Positions 8,331 to 14,646 of a stretch of 17,539 nt of DNA are shown here, one piece after another. Origin of the DNA: JAMXLO01 sp041487355 (lineage in GTDB: Bacteria > Pseudomonadota > Alphaproteobacteria > Acetobacterales > Acetobacteraceae); the NCBI GenBank assembly GCA_041487355.1, contig JBGPND010000099.1:1-17539 (forward strand), given 5' to 3'. The position numbers and the translations under genes were made by a program. The first letter of the stretch is position 1. Each line of letters starts with the position of its first letter. Below the pieces are notes generated by a model that did not search any database, was not told the origin of the DNA, and saw only the letters and a list, made by a program, of their open reading frames with translations.

Positions 8331-10388
8331 TCAGCCCTCGATTTTCGCGAAGTCGGCAATCCGGTCCATGGTTGACCGGACCTTATGAAGAAGACGCAAA
8401 CGATTGCGGCGCAAATCCGGCTCGGGGGCGTTCACGGTCACCTTATCGAAGAACGCGTCGAGCGGGGGGCGGAGGCGAGCCATGTAACCCATTGCTTCAC
8501 CGTACTTTTCATCGTCCACGAGCCGTTCGACGACTCGTACCGCATGAAGCTCGCGGTATAGCGCTACCTCTTCGGGCTGCTTGAGCAACGCCGCGTCTGG
8601 CTCGGTATCATGCGGGCCATCTTTGCGCTCCTCGATGCGCAGGATGTTGGCGGCGCGGCGGTACGCGGTCAGCAGGTTCGCGCCGTCCGCGGAGCGCAGC
8701 AGGGCGGCGACCGCATCGGTGCGTGCGAGCAGGCGCATGATGTCGTCATCCGCGCCGGCAGCAAACACCGCGGCCAGCACGTCGTGGCGAGCGCCGTCCG
8801 CGCGCAGTTGCACACGCAGGCGTTCTGCCAGGAAGTCCAGGATCTCCTGTGGCGGGACCGAATGGACGCCATGGTGATGCCAGGCTTGGCCCGCGGCCTC
8901 GATCAACGGGATCAGTTTCAGCCGCAGCCCGTTCTCGCGGATGATGCGGATGATGCCGAGCGCGGCCCGGCGCAGCGCGTAGGGGTCGCCGCCGCCGGTC
9001 GGCCGCTCGCCGATGGCGAAGAAGCCGACCAGCAGGTCGAGCTTGTCGGCCAGCGCGACGGCGATCGACACATCCGCCGTGGGGACCGCATCGGCCGGGC
9101 CCCTCGGCGCGTAGTGGTCGCGGATGGCGTCCGCCACCAGGCGGTCCTCGCCGTCATGCAGGGCGTAGTAGCGGCCCATCACGCCTTGCAGCTCGGGGAA
9201 CTCGCCGACCATGCCGGTGACGAGGTCGGCCTTGGCGAGCCGGGCGGCGTCGCGTGCCAGGGCCGGACCGGCGCCGACCAGGGGGGCGATCTCCTCGGCC
9301 AGACGCTCCAGCCGGCGCACCCGCTCGCCCTGGGTGCCGAGCTTCGCGTGGAAGCTGACGTGGTCGAGCAGGGGAACGCGCGATTCCAGCCGTGCCTTGC
9401 GGTCGAGGTCCCAGAAGTGCCGTGCATCGGCGAAGCGTGCCCGCAGCACGCGCTCGTTGCCGGCGATCGAGGTGGCGCCGCCGTCCGCCGGCTCGATATT
9501 GGCGACGAAGCCGAAATACGGCGCGGCGGACCCGTCCGCGTTGCGGAATGCGAAGTAGCGCTGGTTCACCCGCATGGAGACCTGCCGGACTTCGGGTGGC
9601 AGGTCCATGTAGGCTTGGTCGATGCGGCCGAGCAGCGGCACCGGCCACTCGACCAGTCCGGCCACCTCGTCCAGCAGTCCGGGATCGTCCACCACCTGGA
9701 TCTGTCGCTGGGCTGCCAGCGCGGCGATCCCCTCGATGATGATGCGTTTGCGCTCGTCGGCATCGACCAGCACTTGGCGCTGGCGCAGTTTCGCCGCCCA
9801 GTCGTCGCGCGACGCCACGGCGAACGCGCCCGGGGCGTGGAAGCGATGGCCTTCGGTCAGGTTGGACGAAGCAAGCCCGTGTCCATCGTCCGCGCCGTCG
9901 CGCAGATCGAACGGCACCACCGCGCCGTCCAGCAGGCAGACGATGCGCCGCAACGGTCTCACCCAGGTGAAGGTGCTGCTGCCACCCCAGCGCATCGACT
10001 TCGGCCATGGGAAGCCGCGCAGCAGTGGCGGCAGGAGGCTGGCAATCAGATGGGCGGCGGCCACGGTCGGTGCCGCCTTCTCGAGCACCCAATGATCGCC
10101 TTCCTGGCGTAACTGATCCTTGGTCGCGTCGTGTTTGCGCAAGAACCCTGTGAGGGCCTGCTCTGGCGCGTTCGCCCGCGGCCCACGTTCGGTGGTGTGG
10201 CTGGCTCCGACTTCGCATGTCACCGTGGCGGTCAGCGCAATGCGTCTTGGGCCAAAGAACGTTCGCACATCGGTTGGGGACAGCTTCTCCAGTGCCTCGA
10301 CGGAAAGCCGTGCGAAGTCCTCCGCCGCCCGCGCCTGCATGCGCGCCGGGATTTCCTCGCTGAACAGCTCGAGGAAAAGTTCCGGCAT
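8331..10388 (-). CDS. glyS: Glycyl-tRNA synthetase beta subunit
   Basis: The 685-residue beta chain of the bacterial alpha2beta2 glycyl-tRNA synthetase, which handles tRNA-Gly recognition while GlyQ holds the aminoacylation site. It is normal length and starts with the hallmark LFLELFSEEIPARMQARAAE. Further conserved pieces are RWGGSSTFTWVRPLRRIVCL, EVRQVSMRVNQRYFAF, VTGMVGEFPELQGVMGRYYA, and RPTGGGDPYALRRAALGIIR. The C-terminal DALR-like anticodon-binding region closes with FFDKVTVN and LLHKV. The ATG at 10388 is preceded by AAGGA six bases away; that site lies inside the last codons of the vapC remnant, whose stop is only 2 bases before this start. glyS is therefore probably translated by coupling to the remnant. 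It is separated from glyQ by about 730 bases of toxin-antitoxin debris, which is not the usual tight glyQ-glyS arrangement. Confidence 0.97.
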   Translation of the reverse strand: MPELFLELFSEEIPARMQARAAEDFARLSVEALEKLSPTDVRTFFGPRRIALTATVTCEVGASHTTERGPRANAPEQALTGFLRKHDATKDQLRQEGDHWVLEKAAPTVAAAHLIASLLPPLLRGFPWPKSMRWGGSSTFTWVRPLRRIVCLLDGAVVPFDLRDGADDGHGLASSNLTEGHRFHAPGAFAVASRDDWAAKLRQRQVLVDADERKRIIIEGIAALAAQRQIQVVDDPGLLDEVAGLVEWPVPLLGRIDQAYMDLPPEVRQVSMRVNQRYFAFRNADGSAAPYFGFVANIEPADGGATSIAGNERVLRARFADARHFWDLDRKARLESRVPLLDHVSFHAKLGTQGERVRRLERLAEEIAPLVGAGPALARDAARLAKADLVTGMVGEFPELQGVMGRYYALHDGEDRLVADAIRDHYAPRGPADAVPTADVSIAVALADKLDLLVGFFAIGERPTGGGDPYALRRAALGIIRIIRENGLRLKLIPLIEAAGQAWHHHGVHSVPPQEILDFLAERLRVQLRADGARHDVLAAVFAAGADDDIMRLLARTDAVAALLRSADGANLLTAYRRAANILRIEERKDGPHDTEPDAALLKQPEEVALYRELHAVRVVERLVDDEKYGEAMGYMARLRPPLDAFFDKVTVNAPEPDLRRNRLRLLHKVRSTMDRIADFAKIEG

Positions 10389-10390
10389 GC

Positions 10391-10549
10391 TCAATCCTTC
10401 AGTGCCGGCTCGATGCCGGTCTGCGCGAAGTCATCGCCCTTGAACAGCAGGGGTTCGCCTTCATGCTCGGCGACGATTGCCTCGGCATAACGACGTCCGT
10501 CCGCCTCGTTGAGCACGATCGCCAGAAGGGCCGATGTGTCGATGATCAC
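10391..10549 (-). pseudogene. vapC: VapC PIN-domain toxin remnant with internal in-frame deletion
   Basis: A GTG at 10549 overlaps the vapB stop (GTGA), exactly as in an intact vapBC operon, and opens a 52-residue frame. It starts VIIDTSALLAIVLNEADGRR, the first strand and helix of a PIN domain with its catalytic Asp4, and ends GEPLLFKGDDFAQTGIEPAL, the last strand with a late acidic residue. The roughly 75-80 residues normally between them are gone, including the central Glu and the DCFAYA-type Asp, so no active site can form. The deletion keeps the frame. The joint lies near YAEAI; family members have a similar YA-x-A stretch late in the domain, so recombination between short similar tracts is plausible (inference). 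The final codons supply the glyS ribosome binding site. Confidence 0.88.
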
Positions 10550-10794
10550 GTCGGCAGTCCATTTTCATCGTAGAGCCAGTTATGATCAGAGCTCACGGGT
10601 TCCCGCATGTGAGCGCGGACTTCGCGAGCGAGGGCCATAACCCGATCAACTTTGTCCTTGATTTCGCGCTCCCGCTGCAGCCGCTCCTGCAGGGAAACGA
10701 GGACCGCCACCTCTAGGCTCTCGCCCTTGAGGTTGGCAAGTTCGGTTGCCACACGAATGGTTTCTTCGCTGTCGATGCGCAGTTCAGCGTCCAT
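10546..10794 (-). CDS. vapB: VapB-type antitoxin (Rv0623/PSK_trans_fac-like), intact
   Basis: An 82-residue antitoxin of the VapB family that partners PIN toxins. The N-terminal DNA-binding part MDAELRIDSEETIRVATELA runs into NLKGESLEVAVLVSLQERL, then a charged helix (REREIKDKVDRVMALAREV). The C-terminal tail DHNWLYDENGLPT is the toxin-binding signature of the family. The start at 10794 has GGGAGA seven bases ahead; a longer frame upstream lacks such a site. It overlaps the following vapC remnant by 4 bases. With its toxin destroyed, this antitoxin no longer has a local target, but it may still bind DNA or a toxin encoded elsewhere. It is about 47% identical by hand alignment to the orphan antitoxin 100 bases upstream. 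Confidence 0.88.
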   Translation of the reverse strand: MDAELRIDSEETIRVATELANLKGESLEVAVLVSLQERLQREREIKDKVDRVMALAREVRAHMREPVSSDHNWLYDENGLPT

Positions 10795-10815
10795 TATAGT
10801 TCTCCCGGCGCGCAA

Positions 10816-10894
10816 TCATCCCGCCTCGCCCGCCCCCTACGCCTCGTAGCAGCACCACGACGCTCGGTGGTAGAGTGCCGCTTGTGTCACTGCT
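10816..10894 (-). repeat. Degenerate duplicate of the glyQ 3' end
   Basis: The 38 bases at 10816-10853 match the last 38 bases of glyQ (11122-11159) at 30 of 38 positions in the same orientation, ending at the same ATGA. Further upstream (to about 10893) a patchier match continues. The minus strand there reads VTQAALYHRA in the frame that corresponds to glyQ's VTERASYIGR, with a short deletion before CCYEA (glyQ has CCEAW). The copy sits just ahead of vapB, as real glyQ sits just ahead of the orphan antitoxin. The simplest reading is a tandem duplication of a glyQ-tail plus antitoxin unit. It has no independent coding value. Confidence 0.75.
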
Positions 10895-11104
10895 TCAGTC
10901 TGCTGTGACCGACGCCTGTGCGCTCATCGCAATCTCGCGAGTGATCGCCATGATCCGATCGTGTCTGTCTCTGCGAGCGCGCTCGCGCCCAATCTCCTCG
11001 CGGAGCGCCATCACGACGGCCAGATCCAGGCTCTCGCCGGTCAGCTCGACCAGTTCGGCCGCGAGTTTGCATGCCTCTTCGTCCTCGATCCGCAGTTCCG
11101 CCAT
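10895..11104 (-). CDS. Orphan VapB-type antitoxin lacking the toxin-binding tail
   Basis: A 69-residue protein of the same family as the downstream vapB: MAELRIEDEEACKLAAELVE, then LTGESLDLAVVMALREEIGR and DRHDRIMAITREI. It ends ASVTAD, about thirteen residues short of the family tail that carries the LYDExGLP toxin-binding motif, and no toxin gene follows. The end coincides with the point where the duplicated glyQ-tail sequence begins, so the truncation looks like a duplication joint. The start at 11104 has GGAGG seven bases ahead. An alternative ATG at 11125 overlaps the glyQ stop as ATGA, but would place the ribosome binding site inside the gene. It may keep DNA-binding but probably cannot neutralise a toxin (inference). 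Confidence 0.78.
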   Translation of the reverse strand: MAELRIEDEEACKLAAELVELTGESLDLAVVMALREEIGRERARRDRHDRIMAITREIAMSAQASVTAD

Positions 11105-11121
11105 ATCGTCTCCTCCGTTTG

Positions 11122-11985
11122 TCATGTCGTCTCGCCAGCTACCCACGCCTCGCAGCAGCCCTTCGCCAGCACCCTGACGCGCCCGATATAGCTTGCCCGC
11201 TCGGTCACGCTGATTACGCCGCGCGCGTCCAGCAGATTGAACAGATGGCTCGCCTTGATGCACTGGTCGTAGGCGGGCAATGCCAATCCGCGGTCCAGCA
11301 GCGCCGTGCACTCGTGTTCGGCATCGGCGAAATGCCGCGTCAGCATCGCCGTGTCGGCATGCTCGAAGTTGAACGCGCTGTATTCGCGCTCGGCGCGCAG
11401 GAACACATCGCCGTAGCGCACGCCGGCGCCGTTGAAGTCCAGGTCGAACACGTTGTCGACGTCCTGCACATACATCGCCAGCCGCTCGAGCCCGTAGGTC
11501 ATCTCGAAGCTCGGCAGCGTCACCGGGATGCCGCCCACCTGCTGGAAATAGGTGAACTGCCCCACCTCCATGCCGTCGCACCACACCTCCCAGCCCAGGC
11601 CCCATGCGCCGAGCGTGGGGCTCTCCCAGTCGTCCTCGACGAAGCGGAAGTCGTGCAGCAGGGGATCGAGACCGAGCTCGCGATAGCTTCCCAGCAGCAG
11701 CTCTTGCGCGTCCGCCGGGCTGGGCTTCATGATCACCTGGTACTGGTAATAGTGCTGCAGCCGGTTCGGGTTCTCGCCATACCGCCCATCCGTCGGCCGC
11801 CGGGTCGGCTGCACATAGGCGCCGCGCCAGGGAAGCGGCCCGAGGGCGCGCAACGTCGTCGCGGGATGGAACGTGCCGGCGCCCATCTCCACGTCATATG
11901 GCTGCAGGATCACGCAGCCCTGGCGCGACCAGAAGTCGTGCAGACGCAGGATCAAAGCCTGGAAGCTGGGCTTCGTGCGGTCCAT
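11122..11985 (-). CDS. glyQ: Glycyl-tRNA synthetase alpha subunit
   Basis: The 287-residue catalytic alpha chain of glycyl-tRNA synthetase, a class II enzyme that activates glycine with ATP. Length and sequence are typical: SFQALILRLHDFWSRQGCVI at the start, EMGAGTFHPATTLRALGP, the PWRGAYVQPTRRPTDGRYGE core written here as AYVQPTRRPTDGRYGENPNR, RLQHYYQYQVIMKPSP, WEVWCDGMEVGQFTYFQQVGG and FEMTYGLERLAMYVQDVD (class II ATP-binding arginine). The ATG at 11985 has AGG four bases ahead, and the longer upstream frame is not GlyQ-like. The last 38 bases recur, degraded, at 10816-10853. It is the first gene of the cluster leading to glyS and ppdK, divergent from a small membrane-protein gene 72 bases away. 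Confidence 0.97.
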   Translation of the reverse strand: MDRTKPSFQALILRLHDFWSRQGCVILQPYDVEMGAGTFHPATTLRALGPLPWRGAYVQPTRRPTDGRYGENPNRLQHYYQYQVIMKPSPADAQELLLGSYRELGLDPLLHDFRFVEDDWESPTLGAWGLGWEVWCDGMEVGQFTYFQQVGGIPVTLPSFEMTYGLERLAMYVQDVDNVFDLDFNGAGVRYGDVFLRAEREYSAFNFEHADTAMLTRHFADAEHECTALLDRGLALPAYDQCIKASHLFNLLDARGVISVTERASYIGRVRVLAKGCCEAWVAGETT

Positions 11986-12057
11986 CTGACCTGTTCGGTT
12001 GGTTTGCGGCGCGACATAAAGCACCGGCACAGGAGCGGAGCAAGGAACCCATGGGCG

Positions 12058-12429
12058 ATGAAACGCGCTGACTGGCTCGGTCTGGCCATGGTTGCGGCGA
12101 GCCTGGCCGGCCTGATCCTGTACCGGCAGGCCTATGTGGAGCCGCGCGAATGGGTCGGGCTGTGTGCCGCCGCCGCCCCGCCCATGGCGTGCCTGCCGCG
12201 CGCGGGACTGGTCTGGCTGCAGCACTGGTATCTCTGGGGCACCGGCGCCCTCGCGCTGGGGCTGTGGGCCTTCCTGGGCGGGCCATGGACCGTTGCGGTG
12301 GCGGCGGTGGCGGTCGGGGCGGCGGCGGTCGCCAACTACAACGCGACCTGGGGCATGATCGGCCTGGCGCTGGGTGCCTGGGCCTGGATCAGGCGGCAAC
12401 GCGGACGCGTGCCGGACGCAGCACGCTGA
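12058..12429 (+). CDS. Small membrane protein of unknown function
   Basis: A 123-residue protein rich in Ala, Gly, Leu and Trp. Hydrophobic stretches fit three or four membrane segments at about residues 6-23, 55-73, 77-93 and 97-111, with positively charged ends (MKR at the start, IRRQRGR near the end) suggesting both termini are cytoplasmic. Two cysteines (36 and 45) lie in the first loop, CAAAAPPMAC, which should face the periplasm and could form a disulfide. I do not recognise a family. The ATG at 12058 has AAGGA about eleven bases ahead, rather far. Its last 41 bases overlap the end of the convergent GH17-like gene, and it is divergent from glyQ. A functional link to the glucan enzyme is possible but unproven. 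Confidence 0.72.
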   Translation: MKRADWLGLAMVAASLAGLILYRQAYVEPREWVGLCAAAAPPMACLPRAGLVWLQHWYLWGTGALALGLWAFLGGPWTVAVAAVAVGAAAVANYNATWGMIGLALGAWAWIRRQRGRVPDAAR

Positions 12430-14104
12430 GCAGTGCCGGCACGGCCAGCACCAGCGCCGCCGCGTTCCAGGTCAGCGACGGCAGGTTCAGCGGACCCTCG
12501 TTGATCGCGCTCGCCACCGCAGCGACGGCGAGCGTGCCGCCGGCCCAAAGCTCCTCCCGCCCGCCGCCGCGTGGCAGGTCGCCGAGCAGGGTGTGCGTCA
12601 GCGTGGCGATCAGCGGCACGATGAACACCGGCAGCGGGAAATCGCGGTAACGTGGGTCGAACAGCAGCAGAAGCTGCATCACCGCGGCGGTCCAGACGAA
12701 GACGAACGAGAGGTCATCGAACAGCCAGGCCCGCGACGGCAACCGCGGCAGGCGCAGGCGGAACAGGCCCAGCACCGTCTCGGTGGCGTCGGCCCCGGTG
12801 CGCCGTGGTGGCAGCGGATGCCTGCCGAGGATCAGCGCCGCCCGGTCCAGCAGCAGCAAAGCGAGCACCGCCTGCCCCGTGAGGTTCGCCGCGGCGGCGA
12901 TACCGAGGTGGAGGTCGTAGACCACCGGCAGCGTGCCGGCCCAGGCCCATACCAGCGCCCAGCCAAGCGCCATTGCCAGCACCGCCAGAGCTACCGGCCC
13001 CCACCCCAACCATCCCCCGCTTCGCGGGAGAGGGAGTTCAATGCGCTCCCTGTCCCGCGAAGCGGGGGAGGATTGGGGTGGGGGTGCCCGATGCGACCAC
13101 AACACCCCGCCCAGCAGCACCACACCCAACAGCACCGACGTCGCGGCCTTGCCGCGCCAGCCGGGGTCTTCCTCCACCGGCCCGGACAATGGGAATTTGG
13201 GCTGCCGATCGTCGCTCCACAGGCCCCAGTTGGCGCCGACCGTGCCTTCGCTGCGATACTTCCAGTCCTGGTCGAACGCCTCGATCAGGTTGTACTCGAA
13301 CCCTTCCTGCCGCGACAAAGCGATGAACCGGCGGAGGAACACCGCCTGGTTCACCCGGCTCGGTGCCGCGTCGCGCCGCCAGCGGCCGCGGCTCGGCCAG
13401 CCGGTCTCGCCGATGGCGATCCGCTTGCCGGGAAACAGCGCTGCGATCTGGCGGTAGGCGTTGCCCACCTCGCGCACGGCGCCGTCGATGCCGGTGGGGT
13501 CGTCTTCCCAGTACGGCAGCAGGTGGATGGTCACGATGTCGACGTGCGGCGCCACCTGCGCGAACTGCCGCCAGAAATCCCACACATCCGCATAGGTGAC
13601 CGGCTGCTTCACGGCCGCGCGCACCGTGTCGATGTCGGCGATCAGCTCCTCGACCGGCAGGTCGCGCCGCAACAGCACCTCGTTGCCGACGATCAGGCGA
13701 TCGATGGTGTCCGGATAGCGGTTCGCCAGCGCGATCGCCGCCGCCATCTCCCGCGCGTTCTTCGCCCGGTCGTTGCCGAGCCAGATGCCTTGCCACAGCT
13801 TCAGCCCATGACGCTGCGCCAGCGCCGCCAGGTCCGCCTCGCCGCCGAGCGCTGCATAGGAGCGGATGGCACGCACCTTCCCGGCCAGCAGGGCGACGTC
13901 CTCGGCCACTTCCTGCTTGCTGGGATAGGTCTCGGTGAACGGCGACTGGCCGGGCCGGAACGGCGCCAACGAGACCGAGTTGAACACCGTGTCCGGCATC
14001 GGCACGTCGCCGGCCTGCGGCCGGTTCGGCCACCACCACGCCGCCACGACGATTGCCGCGAGCACGATCAGCAGCGACGGCAGCACGGGCGAGGGGCGGG
14101 ACAT
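12389..14104 (-). CDS. Membrane-anchored GH17-type beta-glucan enzyme (glucanase/glucanosyltransferase)
   Basis: A 571-residue protein with an N-terminal membrane anchor (residues 9-25), a periplasmic glycoside hydrolase family 17-like domain (about 38-305), then several membrane segments to the end. The catalytic pair typical of GH17 is visible: acid/base Glu142 in RLIVGNEVLLRRDL and nucleophile Glu233 in IAIGETGWPSRGR. WDFW, TIHLLPYWE and ANWGLW are further clade-fitting pieces. Proteins of this layout in rhizobia and relatives are linked to beta-glucan synthesis or remodelling (NdvC-like), so it may act as a transglycosylase rather than a hydrolase. Residues 341-369 derive entirely from a palindromic repeat at 12998-13084 inserted in frame between two membrane segments. 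The start at 14104 has no strong ribosome binding site. The 3' end overlaps a convergent gene by 41 bases. Confidence 0.85.
   Translation of the reverse strand: MSRPSPVLPSLLIVLAAIVVAAWWWPNRPQAGDVPMPDTVFNSVSLAPFRPGQSPFTETYPSKQEVAEDVALLAGKVRAIRSYAALGGEADLAALAQRHGLKLWQGIWLGNDRAKNAREMAAAIALANRYPDTIDRLIVGNEVLLRRDLPVEELIADIDTVRAAVKQPVTYADVWDFWRQFAQVAPHVDIVTIHLLPYWEDDPTGIDGAVREVGNAYRQIAALFPGKRIAIGETGWPSRGRWRRDAAPSRVNQAVFLRRFIALSRQEGFEYNLIEAFDQDWKYRSEGTVGANWGLWSDDRQPKFPLSGPVEEDPGWRGKAATSVLLGVVLLGGVLWSHRAPPPQSSPASRDRERIELPLPRSGGWLGWGPVALAVLAMALGWALVWAWAGTLPVVYDLHLGIAAAANLTGQAVLALLLLDRAALILGRHPLPPRRTGADATETVLGLFRLRLPRLPSRAWLFDDLSFVFVWTAAVMQLLLLFDPRYRDFPLPVFIVPLIATLTHTLLGDLPRGGGREELWAGGTLAVAAVASAINEGPLNLPSLTWNAAALVLAVPALLSVLRPARVRVAA
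12998..13084. repeat. Palindromic repeat inserted in frame within the GH17-like gene
   Basis: The arms at 12998-13036 (begins CCCCCACCCCAACCATCCCC) and 13046-13084 are reverse complements at 36 of 39 positions around a 9-base loop. The inner core is CCCCCGCTTCGCGGG. The element is 87 bases, exactly 29 codons, so it adds PPPQSSPASR...RSGGWLGWG to the host protein without breaking the frame. From memory, such CCCTCCCC-GCTTCGCGGG palindromes are dispersed repeats in alphaproteobacteria, usually intergenic. It is unrelated in sequence to the palindrome at 2700-2789. Confidence 0.9.
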
Positions 14105-14163
14105 GCGGCGCGCATAGAGCAGCCGGGCTGGCGGCGAAAGCGTGGCGGGGGCAAAATGGTGCC

Positions 14164-14592
14164 ATGAGCATCGACGGCCAGAGCGACGAGACGATCCGCG
14201 CGATTCTCAGCGGGACGCGGCGGATCGCCGTGGTCGGCGCCTCGGACAAGGCGTGGCGGCCGTCGCATGGCGTGTTCGGCTTTCTGCTCTCGCGCGGCTA
14301 CGACGCGACGCCGGTGAACCCGATGCTGGCCGGCCGCGCCATCCATGGCCGCACGGTGGTTGCCAGCCTGGCGGAGGCGGCGCCGCTGGAGATGGTCGAC
14401 ATATTCCGTGCCTCGGCCAACGCCGGAGCCGTGGTGGACGCAGCGATCCGGCTCGGCGCGAGCGTGGTCTGGATGCAGCTTGGCGTGGTGGATGAGGCGG
14501 CGGCCGAACGGGCGCGCGCGGCTGGCATCACCGTGGTGATGGACCGCTGCCCGGTGATCGAAGAACGCAGGCTGGACCTCACACGGCATTGA
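14164..14592 (+). CDS. CoA-binding domain protein (YccU-like)
   Basis: A 142-residue cytosolic protein consisting of a single Rossmann-type CoA_binding_2 domain. The nucleotide-binding start is TRRIAVVGASDKAWRPSHGV, followed by FLLSRGYDATPVNPMLAGR, the second strand and conserved VNP turn. EMVDIFRASANAGAVVDAAI and VVWMQLGVVDEAAAERARAA follow, and the end VVMDRCPVIEERRL contains the family's conserved Cys-Pro. The length fits the stand-alone family, which has no established reaction. I took the ATG at 14164 because the domain starts within 20 residues and the upstream extension is a low-complexity basic frame; the ribosome binding site is weak. It is 59 bases from the divergent GH17-like gene and 54 bases ahead of the DUF2076 gene, with which it may form an operon. 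Confidence 0.88.
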   Translation: MSIDGQSDETIRAILSGTRRIAVVGASDKAWRPSHGVFGFLLSRGYDATPVNPMLAGRAIHGRTVVASLAEAAPLEMVDIFRASANAGAVVDAAIRLGASVVWMQLGVVDEAAAERARAAGITVVMDRCPVIEERRLDLTRH

Positions 14593-14646
14593 AGCCGCGT
14601 CGCCGCGGCGCCACATCGCACGGCACGGAACCCAAGGGTTGCCCCA

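Noticed and set aside
8610..10112. A 500-codon open frame on the plus strand opposite glyS
   Set aside because: Shadow of glyS; no ribosome binding site and no family resemblance.
12374..14167. A 597-codon open frame on the plus strand opposite the GH17-like gene
   Set aside because: Arg/Gln/Pro-rich composition and no domain; the minus-strand frame has the catalytic GNE and GETGW motifs and membrane segments.
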